From contig NW_006920413.1 of the NCBI RefSeq assembly GCF_000344685.1, positions 2,629,482-2,693,481 on the forward strand: a stretch of 64,000 nt of DNA, given 5' to 3'. This document shows, piece by piece, positions 46,491-57,232 of this stretch (position 1 is its first letter; each line of letters opens with the position of its first letter). Under the pieces are notes generated by a model. That model was not told the origin of the DNA. It worked only from the letters and a program-made list of their open reading frames with translations, and searched no databases. The translations under genes and the position numbers were made by a program. Origin of the DNA: Gloeophyllum trabeum ATCC 11539. Lineage: Eukaryota > Basidiomycota > Agaricomycetes > Gloeophyllales > Gloeophyllaceae.

Positions 46491-47274
46491 CTGCAACCCA
46501 TATATCCATGCCTGCAGTTCCCTTTAAACAGCCATAACTCTGTGATGCCCGATAACTCATAGATTTTCAGAGGTCATAACCCACAATCTCATATATTTAG
46601 CCAATAACCAGTGAGCCAACTTGCAAGTGGGTGTCACCATTACTGTTTACAGTGTGAAATGCTATTTATGTTCCGGGTGTGTCCCAAAGTGTCTACAAAA
46701 CATCCACATATTGGTATGGGTTTTCACAGACTCAACTGTATTACTGGTGGTGCCTTAAATGCCAATAGTCTACATGTGTATGCAAGATAAGCACTAACCT
46801 TGCATATATAGTCTTACAGCTTATAGCCCAGGACTCAGGGCTCGTGTCCTGCCATGCTTGCAATGGCCCACTTCCACAAGTGTTCATTGAAGTGGCCGCG
46901 AATCATGATGATTGTCCAATCTCATGGTATGCATGATGTTCAAGAGTGTCGTGTCGTTGCTCCCTTCTAGTTATGGTGGCTGCAGCTCTACCTACGCTCT
47001 GCAGAGCCCTTCAAGCCCTCCAATAAATGATGTTCACCACCTGCTTATTATGCACCCCCCTGGAGCAGGCCTACACGAGTACATGGCACAGTCTAAACTT
47101 GTCTAGATAGCCCTACATTATGCTTCGAATTACTTCTCCATGTTCAATCAATCCCTTTTTCCTGTGTATCACACTTTGCGTCAGAACATAGAATGAGCAT
47201 CCTCCGTGTGACAGTCGCAAAGAAGCTGATGGATGTATTGTATTCGCGGGATTTCATATATTAGCACTACATGG

Positions 47275-48508
47275 TCAATACACCAAAGGGCCATGATGCA
47301 GCTCGCAACTACAACCGATGCTGCAGCATATCTCCACTAGATGCACCTCCACAGTCTCAACATACTCATGATCTGCGGGATCATCTACCAGTGGTATACG
47401 AAGTGGCTTGTATACCTCAAGCAAACAGAGCGAGAGTAATTCTTGTCCTGATGTCATTACATCAATGAGACATTGTAGCTCGAAAGCTGATGGGATGTAG
47501 ATGGAAGGCTCTCCCAGCGAAGGCGGGAATGCAGCCTTGTAGTATTCAGATCGGAGTCCCTCTGCAACCCTTAGAACTCGAAGTAGAGAAAGCTTGCATA
47601 AGATTTCTGCTGTGTGATCCCACTCGGTGTGGTCTTTGAGAGAGCGATATGTTGAGCAGCGGAGGTCGAGCTTGACTAGCATGGTCTTCCAGGCCCTCAG
47701 GGCTCCGGCCATGGAGAGGCCATCCAGAAAGGTGCCATAGCGCAGCGAGAACGAAAGGAGATTCAGTGCAAGCTGAGTGATCACCTCGACCTGCTTCGCA
47801 TTGAGGTCGCAGCTAACAGCAAAGCACTGGAGTGTCCGGATAGGAACAGGTTGAAATCTGGCGAAGCCCTCACCCCAATAATCTAGAATATCACTGCCCT
47901 GAAACAGAACTTGCTCTATCTTTGGCCATCCCTTCATCATCTCGAACATTGTGTGCATTGGGCAGAATGGGGCCGCTTGCCTATACCGCAACCCCATTCA
48001 GAAATGTAGAGGGATTCGAGGTTCACGCATGCCCTAAGTGCCTCCGCGAATTCATCCACCAGCTTCCATTAATATCCATGGATGTTCAAATGTTGGATAT
48101 TGGGACATAGTTGGAGCAGAGAGATGTGACACCGGGTCTCCTCGTACAAGTGGTCGACAGTTGTTATGTCCAAGCGACGCACGAGCAAGGCGAGGTTGGG
48201 GACCTCCTCCACACTCGCCAGGAACAATGCTGACTGAAGATCATCATCAAGCCTGACCGACTCGTAAATGATCATGCGAGCGACGGAACTCCAGTGTCGG
48301 TTGACGAGGGCAGCGGAGAGGAGAGCTGGAAAGTCTGTCTCGTCCCATATCTGAGTCAGGTGGAAACCAGTCTTCAGCATAAATTTGTTCTAGATGTCCC
48401 GTTGCAAGATAACGGAAGATAGCAAGGAGGATCCATGGGGAGAGGCTACTTGTTATCCTCCGTCTTTCCAACGACGAGCTGGAATTGCGTGCTGTCACGA
48501 GCAGACAT
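47275..48508 (-). pseudogene. Broken paralogue of the F-box gene at 39276-40478
   Basis: The minus strand resembles the intact F-box gene over its whole length but in at least three frames. From ATG 48508, a short frame stops after about 20 codons. A second frame carries SPWILLAIFRYLATGHL. A third carries SAALVNRHWSSVARMIIYES through HISLLQLCPNIQHLNIHGY. A last frame runs from about 47997 (MFEMMKGWPKIEQVLFQG, LVKLDLRCS, AFPPSLGEPSIYIPSA) to ELHHGPLVY. The intact relative has no introns, so these breaks cannot be spliced away. The C-terminal 240 codons remain open, so decay may be recent, or the 3' half could still be expressed. Confidence 0.85.
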
Positions 48509-49312
48509 GGCTAACGTCTCGTTGAGGCCCGGGCCTGCAATAATGATTCAGCTGCTGGAGATACTATTGAACAAAGCATTCACCGGGAATGGTGAATACA
48601 CACAGCTCAGATACAGACTCACCGTACGTATCACAAACTTGTGGCCCTCGCGGCCATACCGGATCAAACTTTGCGCCACAAGCGGATATGTTTCTTTCGA
48701 CCCGCCACACGGCAGAGCATGTTCCAAATGGTGATGATCATCCGAACATCCCATATCTGCTGCAAGTACTCGCGTTATGGCCTTGCACCAATGCCTAAGT
48801 ATATCAAATGGTATCGCCCCGCAACGCTCATAGCAGGAACATTCCGACCTTCTAAATTGGGCGCAGAGTTTCAGAACAGTATCAGGGCGGGTGCATCCAG
48901 TTCGCTTGAACCGCGGCTTCGACTTCTAGGTGGACTACGACATTAGCGCGATACTATCATGACGACAGCGACGTCACGTAACAAGGTGAGCTACCAGCGT
49001 CATTGTTTCCGACTATAGCCGTCAAAAGGTATATGGAACACGACATGTAATGGTCCATAAGGCTCCGCATGGCTCTCTCTGGAAATGTCTACCCTCCCGC
49101 CTCAACCTGCAGCACCCACAACCGTGCGGAAATGGAGGCTCGTGCCCGCTCGCACCCATGATTCCTGGGCAGGATTCTCGTCGAACCTGGTACGAATACT
49201 CCACGACGGAATACGAGGGGGAACCATGCCCTATGCCCCTCGCAGGGAGGCAACGCCAGGACTGACGGGTATACAGCTCGGAACTAACCAGCGATCGCGC
49301 TCCGCGAGGGTC
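48509..49312. other. Intergenic region
   Basis: No gene seen between the pseudogene and the DUF218 gene; short motifless frames only. Confidence 0.4.
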
Positions 49313-50475
49313 TCACAGATTGTCCCACGGCAAAGGGCCATCGAATATTTTCGAAGTTCCGCTCTCCGGACAGTAGTTCATGAGACCTGCCAATTCTGGG
49401 GCAGATGTGTAGTACGAGTGAAACCTCGCGAAAGGGTTCCGGTTGCGTCGTTTAGTCGACAGAGGCGGATGACACCCGTAGAGATCCTTCTTGTACGGAA
49501 TTAATGCGTTGTTCAGCTGCAATATCAGATGTCAACACAGTGATCAGGAGAGGAACGGAAGGGTAGCGTGCCTCGCCTTGCATAGCCGCATCGCTGTGAT
49601 CAGCGGCTATATCCACGCCTATGTAGCGGAACCTGTCGGCTGGCCATCGCAATGCGGTTCTGTGTACATTCTCGAACCGTTCCCGCTTCATCTCGTAGCC
49701 AACAATGGAGATGAACTCCGGGTAGTACCCGACGTATTCGTGGAAACGCGCGATCGAGTACAACAAGTTCTGATACGAGTCTAAAGCATAGTTCTCCGTG
49801 GTCGCGCGGAGAAAGCCCAGCGGAAGGAGGCCCTGCTCCATAGCAAGACGGAGGTACGAGTCGGCTTCCGTAAAAACGGATGCTGTTCTGGTTTGACCGC
49901 TACGTCTAGGTTAGTGTGTTATTCGTGCAGTAGTCTATCGAGTAGGGATTCTTACCCGCTGAACACTAGCAACGCCCTCTCATCCCCCAGCGCCCTTTCG
50001 ACTCTACAAATCCGGAGTGAGTCCTGTATCTGGGGGCTCTCCGAAGTACGTACCCTCCCTTGATATGCTGAAGGAAAGCACCGACCCTTCCTCCGCCCCT
50101 TTGATAAGGCTCCAGAATCCAGTCCTCTTCATCTAAGACTCGAGTGGGATCCGACCCTTTCCATATAGCATGCCCAGGCACAATGATCAGGTGGGACAGC
50201 TTCTGTATACCAGCATCCCGCTGTATAGTATCAGCAATACTCCAAGGTCCCAGGCTGCCGTGTATATTCAGTTCCGTAATACTTGCATGCCGGGTTGCGA
50301 ACACATAGGAGAGGTTGTAAAGCAAGGATACGGCGGTGACAGCGGACAGTAACAGCAGCCCGAGGTTTGTTATTCTCGCTCTGAGCAGGAGATCGTCCGT
50401 CAGCCTTCGTCGCGAAGCATTACTGCTGCGTCGAAAGCCACCGCGCTTGACGAGGCTGACGGGTGCTGGCAGCAT
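49313..50475 (-). CDS. DUF218 (ElyC/SanA/YdcF-like) membrane protein
   Basis: Exon 1 (from ATG 50475) encodes a basic N-terminus (RRSSNASRRRLTDD), one transmembrane helix (NLGLLLLSAVTAVSLLYNLS) and the start of the fold: LSHLIIVPGHAIWKG, EEDWILEPYQRGG and VGAFLQHIKG. Exon 2 gives ERALGDERALLVFSG. Exon 3 gives GQTRTASVFTEADSYLRLA, ENYALDSYQNLLYSIARFHE, FISIVGYEMKRERF and RFRYIGVDI. The last exon gives IPYKKDLYGCHPPL and ESGTSKIFDGPLPW. This is the usual order for the fungal branch of the family. The intron before the last exon (49571-49517, 55 nt) appears to use a GC donor, since no GT fits while the flanking protein segments join perfectly. About 310 residues. Biochemical function is not known; one membrane anchor with the domain probably lumenal. 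Confidence 0.83.
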
Positions 50476-51878
50476 GACTTGAAGTCAACCACGATGGAAA
50501 CATATCCGAATCTAGCGTATGTTATTCCCACACACCGCATCCTCGATGTGCTTTCGACATCGTTACCCAATCGTCACCCGCTTCCTACCCATGAGCTAAC
50601 TTCAACAGCTAAGATCTATTCCTGATGCGGAGACCGCCGCTACTGGACTGTATACCGTCCACGAAACAGGTGGGTTGGGTTCCTCAACACTGCCCGTTTA
50701 CGCCTCATCTTGCGCATACGGAGCTCGAGCCCGTCTGGAGTCTGGAGACCCTAAGCGCTCCTCGCCGGCCGCATCTTTCCTATCACTGTTAGCCAAAGCT
50801 TTCTGGTTCTGAGCCTTAGAGTCACGCCTCTCAGATAGAGTCGTGCGGCTCAGACGCGGCTTGAATCACGATGGCATCGATCCTCAGCTCAACGACTCCA
50901 TAGAGCCTCTGCTTGGGGATCTCTTACTCTGCCTTCCATCCACCTGTCTTGTCTTTGATACATGTCTCCCCGCAGCAGTGTAAATATGCCTGGATTGGGC
51001 TCTCATTCTTTTATCGGGAGATCATGAGAACAGGAAATAGCTGACCTGAGAAGCGGCAGCAACCCTCCTTGGACTCTATTGCTCCTGTCTTGATCTCGGC
51101 ACCAAAGTGGCAGGATGCTGGTTGATGTGCTACGTATTACGAGACGCCTCCGCCTTGCTTATACAGGCAAGAGTGCAGCTTCAAACGGGTCTTGCGTGAA
51201 GCTATTCTCCCAACACTCGGGGCGCTGTCTGGAATCAGGTCCACCGGACGCCCGTAGCATCCGCCACTGAGGCTTTCGACGTCTGGCACCTTATCTTGAA
51301 GTTCTAAGGCGTGATGAGTCAAGATTCACGGTTCGGCGCATTTGATCACCTATGCCAGGCAATCTATCCAATTCCTCTGGTGCAGAAGGTCGGCTTTGAC
51401 CTTCTACCCTCAACGGCACGTTCTCCCATCTGCTGTTCAAGAGGCGCTCTACTCGTTCCGATGCTCTATTCTTCTCCTGGTCTCATGACTGGTTCATAAG
51501 CACTGATATCACGAATGCTTCCGCGGCATAATAGTCATGCAGTCTTCCATTCATATCACCTTAACGTGCTAATTCTCTCTATCTAGGTATAGTGTATTGG
51601 CGGTCGTGAACTCGACACAGCCGTGTTTCGAGTGATGGGCCCGATTCTCACGCTTTCAGAAACTTGACGTCGGTCCTACACTTGCGCCTTTACGGTGGGA
51701 CCTAAGTACGATAGGACGTCGACTCGATGCCGCAACCGCGGATCGTACATAAGTACGATCTAAACATAATCTGTTCCTGCAAGCCTAAGTGAATATCATC
51801 CTGGTACGCCCTTTGTTTACCATGTTCCGTCTATCCCACAGTTGACTGGTACTCGTTATATAGGTCTACAGCGTCGTC
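50476..51878. other. Intergenic region
   Basis: About 1.4 kb with no supported gene. The right end, with TTATATAG at 51856-51863, is upstream of the first propeller gene. That motif is only 16-23 bp from the start codon, too close to be an ordinary TATA box unless the leader is extremely short. Confidence 0.45.
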
Positions 51879-52958
51879 ATGACCAGTATTTTTGCCTACA
51901 AGCCCGTCTATCAGGAAGGTGACCCTGGGAACGGCATCGGGGGGTACAACCTTAAGAACCCTGTAGATCTCTCCTTCGCATTCGACTACAACAGTACCGG
52001 AAAGCTCGACCACATCGTCCTTTATCGCCCCGGTACAGGTACCATCTGGATCCTCCACAACTGGCGGGGCAAGTTCACGCCCGTATATCAGGAAGGCGAG
52101 CCCGGAAATGGTATCGGCGGGTTCAATCTCAAGAACCCTGCTGATCGTATCTTCCCATTCGACTACGACCACTCAGGCCGGGCAGACCACCTCGTTTGCT
52201 ACCGTCCGGGTACGGGAACATGCTGGATTCTGAAGAACCATCGCGGGAAGTGGAGCCCGGTGTACCATGAGGGAGAGCCGGGGAACGGTATTGGGGGATA
52301 CAACCTGATGAACCCGATCGACCAGGGTTTCGCGTTCGATTATAACGGGAGTGGGAAGTTGGACCATCTTGTCTGGTATCGCCCGGGCACGGGGACGGTG
52401 TGGATTCTAAAAAACGAGCGCGGCAATTTCTCTCCAGTTTACCAGATGGGCGAGCCCGGTGTCGGCATCGGTGGTTACAACCTTGCGAACCCCATTGACA
52501 AGGGGTTCGCATTCGATTACGATGGGTCCGGAAAGTTAGACCACCTTGTCTGGTACCGAGCGGGGACGGGCACCATTTGGATCCTCAAAAATAATCGCGG
52601 AAAGTTCTTCCCCGTCTACCAGATGGGAGAGCCTGGCATCGGTATCGGCGGGTATAATCTCGCTAATCCGATAGACAAGGTGATTGCCTTCGATTGGGAC
52701 GGCAGCGGGAAGCTCGACGAACTCGTCCTATGGAGGGCCGGGACGGGAACTATCTGGATTTTGCAGAGACAGGGAGGTAATAATTGGGTACCGGTCTACC
52801 ACCAGGGCGAACCTGGCTTGGGTATCGGCGGTTACGATCTCCGTTCCCCTGCCGACCTTGTCTTCGCTTTTGACTACAGACAACGACGAACGCCGAATCA
52901 TCTTTGCCTTTACCGTCCGGGTACAGGCACGTTTTGGATTCTGGAGAGGCAGTTCTAA
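51879..52958 (+). CDS. Six-repeat beta-propeller protein A (FG-GAP-like)
   Basis: An intronless frame of 359 codons made almost wholly of six tandem repeats of about 59 residues. Each has the pattern PVY-x-x-GEPG-x-GIGGYNL, then FAFDYDGSGKLDHLVWYR and GTGTIWIL. In repeats 1-5 the loop D-x-(D/N)-x-x-G-x-x-D fits the calcium-binding loop of FG-GAP/integrin-type propeller blades. In repeat 6 the loop has decayed (FDYRQRRTPN). Six blades would close a small propeller. There is no signal peptide or membrane segment, so it is probably cytosolic, as are many mushroom lectins and defence proteins. Ligand binding is unproven. It is the most divergent of the three paralogues here and uses NLKNP/NLANP where the others have DLKSP. 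Confidence 0.72.
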   Translation: MTSIFAYKPVYQEGDPGNGIGGYNLKNPVDLSFAFDYNSTGKLDHIVLYRPGTGTIWILHNWRGKFTPVYQEGEPGNGIGGFNLKNPADRIFPFDYDHSGRADHLVCYRPGTGTCWILKNHRGKWSPVYHEGEPGNGIGGYNLMNPIDQGFAFDYNGSGKLDHLVWYRPGTGTVWILKNERGNFSPVYQMGEPGVGIGGYNLANPIDKGFAFDYDGSGKLDHLVWYRAGTGTIWILKNNRGKFFPVYQMGEPGIGIGGYNLANPIDKVIAFDWDGSGKLDELVLWRAGTGTIWILQRQGGNNWVPVYHQGEPGLGIGGYDLRSPADLVFAFDYRQRRTPNHLCLYRPGTGTFWILERQF

Positions 52959-54096
52959 ATGAGTTCAGGCGATGAAGCGATGTGGGCAATTTGAAGTCGA
53001 TATATGTCACGATGTTTGGCCTGGAGGGTCTCATAATCGTCGTTGCTATGAATAGTCTGCTCTGACGCGTTTGAACTCGGACCACAACTTCAAAGAGATT
53101 CGGATCGGAAAATTGTGGCATGTCTCCTGTGCCTGGCTGACGTCGCTTCCGACTCTCCATGTTAATCTTGCGTTCACTGCACAGTCGATGTGACCAGCCA
53201 ACTGGACCAGTTGCGTCCGAGATATCGCCGACCGTCCACAATATTTGGGGATGCCCAGGCGTCGTAGTTCGTGTTAATGTTGTGATCTGCACTCTGAATA
53301 GCAGGATCTTATGGGCCTCGCCTCTCCTTTCGATAACTTCCATCACTGGCATGAGGTCATTATGAATTGTGACCGATTACTTTGAGGTACGTGCTGCCCC
53401 CGCATCCCACGCAATCATGGTCAATTATGTGTTGTAGTCTCCTTTGCTGGGTGGATGCGGCGCTTTCGGGCGACTGCATCCCCCGAGCCCACCTATAACC
53501 AGTTAGCTCCTGTATTTGCGTCAGAAGCTGCCGAAGCCGAGGCTCGAGAGCCGAGGTCAAGTGCTTCCTTTGCCCTGATCCAAGGATTGCATTCAATCGT
53601 CGCGATCCGGCGAACGAGGAGCTCAGCTGCACCCCTGCGCTGTCTAGCAGGTCGCATTCGAATTCTCCTGGCTGTCATCCAATCGACCTCCTGGTTATGC
53701 AGATTTCCCCGCTAATTGCGGCACTGTCGGACTGCACATCCACGTTGCGTCGGTACCAAGGGCTAGCGTGAAAATACCTTTGAGGTCTCTCGTTCAATCC
53801 TCGTTCAATGCGAAGGTACCACTCTTACATCTACGTACAGTGGGTTCGTGGACGACAGCTTCGCACGATAATCTTGGTTGTAGATGGGTTGGTCTCTCCT
53901 TGTCTTTCTCTTCTACTCGGTCGATGCTGTGTACATAGGCATGAAGAGCACAGCATATGTTCAATCTCTGGGTATATGCTTTATTTGCCGCCTGGTCCGT
54001 GCACAAGAGTAGCCTGATCACCTGTTCAGTATTTCGTCGGCACTTTCGTGCTCGATACATGCTGTACTACTAGTAGTAAGTATCAAGCTTAAGGTG
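52959..54096. other. Intergenic region
   Basis: No gene seen between propeller A and the decayed repeats. Confidence 0.4.
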
Positions 54097-55020
54097 AACA
54101 ACGGAATGGCATCGGCGGACACAACCTCAAACACCCGGTCCAACTCGCGTTTGTGTGTGAGAAAGACGAGTGTATATCAGGGCGCGTGGTGGATCACACA
54201 AGGGTGCAAAGGCTCCGCGGCCTCCGCCTTATTCAGATTGGCCATATGATTATCCCTATCCCGGAGCTCTCGTTGAAGCTGGAGGCGTCTGACATCCACT
54301 ATACTTGTTGAGCTCGATGTGTGCCTGTTGCCACCAATGTGAGTTCAAGACGAAACATCCCATCCGGACTGCCTCTAACTCCGTGTCCGATTCTCAAGAT
54401 CTCTGGTGGGATGGATGAACAGACATAGATTTCGATGATTTCCTTGTTGGCAGGCCACTGTTGAGAAGTGCTGGTATCATTCCATAAAACTTGTAAGCGA
54501 AACCACCAGACGATGATCATTCACTAATCATCTGCTCACAGGCTATATTCCGTCAGCGGGTTAGTAGTAGTCACACATACTAGTGATTCGTTCAAGCAGG
54601 TGAGCTAAGTAATAGCGTTCGACGGACGCCACCTCAAACACCCCGCTTACCTCGCGTCTGTACGTAAGACCCACTTGGTTAATCCATTCATGTGGAAGAT
54701 CACACAAACTTGAAGGTGTAAAGTCTCCGCCTCGCTCAGATTGGCCATAGGCCTGACTGACAGTGAGCGGAGGGTGTCTAACATCGACTGGTCCAATTGA
54801 CGTGTGCCTGTTTCCATCATTCAGTTGAAGACAATGCATCCTTCTGGACTTCCTCTAATTCCGTGACTTACTCTTGACAGCTGGTCAGCTGGGCAAAGCG
54901 CGATTTGGGTGGGTTTCCCGATGTTTGGTTGGCCATTAATGCGGCATTGCTGGCGTTTGGAATATCCCGTAGAACTTGTAAATGACCTGCGAAAATAACT
55001 CACTCATTCATTATCGCAGC
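54097..55020 (+). pseudogene. Two decayed, tandemly duplicated propeller-gene relics
   Basis: Near 54102-54160 one frame reads GIGGHNLKHPVQLAFV, clearly the start of a propeller blade. Near 54612-54660 a second, more damaged version has the same CACCTCAAACACCC sequence. Sequence after each relic also matches: both have CTCAGATTGGCCATA-like, GTGTGCCTGTT and AACTTGTAA blocks in the same order. The two units (about 54090-54580 and 54590-55020) are therefore copies of one former gene fragment plus its downstream DNA. Neither encodes more than part of one blade. Confidence 0.65.
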
Positions 55021-55302
55021 ACTATTACAGGAGATCGACCGCTGTTCCTAAGCTCATGGAATGGGCGGTCTCTTCGTGTCCCAAGGGTTCAGCGTGACGT
55101 TCGCCCCTTCGCCGTATTGTCTGTGGATACAGATCTCCATCTACCGGTATACCCACGCCAACTCGGTAGCTTCTCAAGCACCCTTTCGTGGTCAAGCGTG
55201 CAGGTGAATGAAGGTTCGTGGAGGACGAAATATTGAATAGCCTTGGAACACGCGAATTTTGGTCTTACTCTAGTTTTGTGACAGTTACGTCTGACTGCAG
55301 GG

Positions 55303-55308
55303 TATATA
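55303..55308 (+). promoter_or_regulatory. TATA box of propeller gene B
   Basis: TATATA about 130 bp upstream of the start codon. Between them lies a probable 54-nt intron in the 5' untranslated region (55361-55414, GTAAGT donor, CTCCAG acceptor). Confidence 0.5.
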
Positions 55309-55435
55309 GAGGACACAGTCTCGACCTTGACAGACATCGCCTTCCCTTCTCACCGAGGACGTAAGTACTGCAACGACTACAAGAGTAGAGCTCTGACGAA
55401 CCCGTTTTCTCCAGCGCGACCCACTCCCCGTCACC

Positions 55436-56506
55436 ATGTCTTCCACCAGCGACTACACGCCCGTCTATCATCAGGGAGATCCTGGCACCGGTATTGGTGG
55501 CTACGATCTCAAGTCGAGCGCGGACACGGCGTTCGCTTTCGACTATGACTCTTCCGGCAAGCTCGACCACATCGTGCTGTACCGCCCAGGCACCGGCACC
55601 TGCTGGATCCTGAAGAAAGGCGAAAACGGCGTCTGGTCCCCGGTATATCATCAAGGAGATCCCGGAAACGGTATTGGGGGTTATGATCTCAAATCCCCTG
55701 ACGACAGGATTATTCCTTTCGACTATGACCACTCCGGCAAAGCCGACCATCTAGTCTGCTACCGCCCGGGCACGGGCACGATATGGATCTTGAAGAATCG
55801 CGGCGGGATGTTCAGTGCTGTGTATGCCGGGGAAAGCGGTATTGGGGGATACGACTTGAAGTCCAAAGACGATCTCTGCTTTGCTTACGACTATGACAGG
55901 TGCGGCAGGGTGGATTATCTCGCACTCTACCGCCCTGGCACGGGCACCTTTTGGATTTTGAAGCACGAGTCAGGCAAGTTCACCGCTGTCTATAACCAGG
56001 GTGATCCTGGCAAGGGCATTGGTGGCTACGATCTCAAGTCCCCCGCTGATCGTGCCTTCGCTTTTGATTGGGAGGGCAGCGACAAGCTGGACTCTATCGT
56101 GTTGTATCGTCCGGGAACAGGCACAATATGGATTTTGCGGAGGGAGGGGACGGATTTCACACCCGTGTATCAGCAAGGAGATCCCGGGCAGGGAATTGGA
56201 GGATACGATCTGAAATCTGCCCGGGATATATGCTTCCCATTCGCCCACAACCTCGGAAAGAAGCTGAACGAGCTCGTCTTGTATCGCCCTGGTACTGGCA
56301 CCTTGTGGATCGTGAAGAAGGAAGGCACCCATTCTACGCCGGTCTACCGCCAGGGTGATCCTGGCCTTGGTATAGGCGGTTACGACCTGAAATCTCCCGC
56401 CGACAGATGCTTCGCGCTCGACTACAATTCTAATGGCAACCCCGACCATCTCGTGCTGTACCGTCCTGGAACCGGCACTATTTGGATCCTGAGGAGGGTA
56501 GTCTAG
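55436..56506 (+). CDS. Six-repeat beta-propeller protein B (FG-GAP-like)
   Basis: An intronless coding frame of 356 codons with six blades. The consensus is PVY-x-QGDPG-x-GIGGYDLKSP, then FAFDYDSSGKLDHIVLYRPG and TGTIWIL. Repeat 3 is shortened at its start (AVYAGESGIGGYDLKS), as it is in propeller C but not in A. The calcium-type loop is intact in repeats 1-3 and partly in 4 and 6, but lost in repeat 5 (FAHNLGKKLN). Cys residues cluster in repeats 2, 3, 5 and 6. No secretion signal. A 5' leader intron is probable and is shared with propeller C. It is flanked upstream by two relics of the same family. Function unknown; a carbohydrate-binding or defence role is only an analogy with other mushroom propeller lectins. 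Confidence 0.75.
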   Translation: MSSTSDYTPVYHQGDPGTGIGGYDLKSSADTAFAFDYDSSGKLDHIVLYRPGTGTCWILKKGENGVWSPVYHQGDPGNGIGGYDLKSPDDRIIPFDYDHSGKADHLVCYRPGTGTIWILKNRGGMFSAVYAGESGIGGYDLKSKDDLCFAYDYDRCGRVDYLALYRPGTGTFWILKHESGKFTAVYNQGDPGKGIGGYDLKSPADRAFAFDWEGSDKLDSIVLYRPGTGTIWILRREGTDFTPVYQQGDPGQGIGGYDLKSARDICFPFAHNLGKKLNELVLYRPGTGTLWIVKKEGTHSTPVYRQGDPGLGIGGYDLKSPADRCFALDYNSNGNPDHLVLYRPGTGTIWILRRVV

Positions 56507-56825
56507 CTGCTGCCCGTTGTCACGGTGTGGAGATAGGTCGTTGTCTCACATCGAAGTCGGATTGTTGCCGTGGATGCGAACCTCTCTATGACTCCCTGTA
56601 AGATAGTCCTTAGCATATCGGAAAACGAAAAGAAAACACGGCCTTTGGGCGATGACTAGCTCGTTCCTAGTAAACAGTTGTACCTGTAGTTCCGATCGGT
56701 CTCTACTGTGTTTTGTACCATCAAATGATTGATTGTGAGACTCTCGTCAAGTTCGTGAGGCCCGGGCGGAAGAACACGGTTGATCCGTGGCCCTCAACGG
56801 GCTGAAGACAGAGTCCACCAAGGTA
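56507..56825. other. Intergenic region
   Basis: 3' flank of propeller B; no gene. Confidence 0.4.
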
Positions 56826-57232
56826 CAGCCGTTTGCATAAGAAACTGAGCATCGCGTTACTCACAATGTTGTTTGTCCACGCCAAATATGTCCTTTTAGG
56901 CTAACAGCAAACGCGCGGCAAAGGGGGTTATGTGCTGACCGTCCTCTCTCCTGCCAAAAAGAGAGGCAATTCGGTCTGCCCTGCCCGAAGCGCTTACGGG
57001 AGGGCAGAGTGCTAGTGGCCCTCCATCGCACTGGGGACATAAGTCCAAGATAATTTATCACACCTAGTATAGTTTTATAGCATCCATAGCACTCAGTATA
57101 CGAGGCCCTCTGCGCCGCCCTGGGGCATTTGCAAGTCCTTTGCCTAGCCAAAGAGCTCGCAATTGGAGAGGCCGTCCAAAGTTGAACAACACACTGAGAA
57201 GCGCGATGTTTAGTTTCTTATGCAAATGACTG
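56826..57232. mobile_element. MITE copy 3 (CAGCCGTTTGCA family, longer)
   Basis: A 407-bp element whose ends form an imperfect inverted repeat of about 45 bp. The left end is CAGCCGTTTGCATAAGAAAC, continuing through CATCGCG; the right end is the complement, TAGTTTCTTATGCAAATGACTG at 57211-57232. The first 12 bases equal those of the two elements at 9.7 and 16 kb. A TA dinucleotide flanks both ends. The interior is unlike that of the two shorter copies and has no coding capacity. Confidence 0.75.

Larger units (their letters stand above)
40479..47274. other. Gene-poor, repeat-rich region
   Basis: Nearly 7 kb with no supported host gene. It contains direct, tandem and degenerate repeats listed separately, and is visibly AT-richer than its flanks, most clearly from 44300 to 47270. 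A few frames look protein-like but isolated: 41948-42169 minus (NNWLGEGNEDLYDISFERAK), 42248-42445 plus (KRYSEGYPFNFMEASTD) and 44577-45198 plus. I recognise no transposase, reverse transcriptase or integrase. It may be an old pile of insertions or captured fragments. Confidence 0.55.

Noticed and set aside
51856..51863. TTATATAG as TATA box of propeller gene A
   Set aside because: It lies only 16-23 bp before the start codon, which leaves no room for a normal leader.
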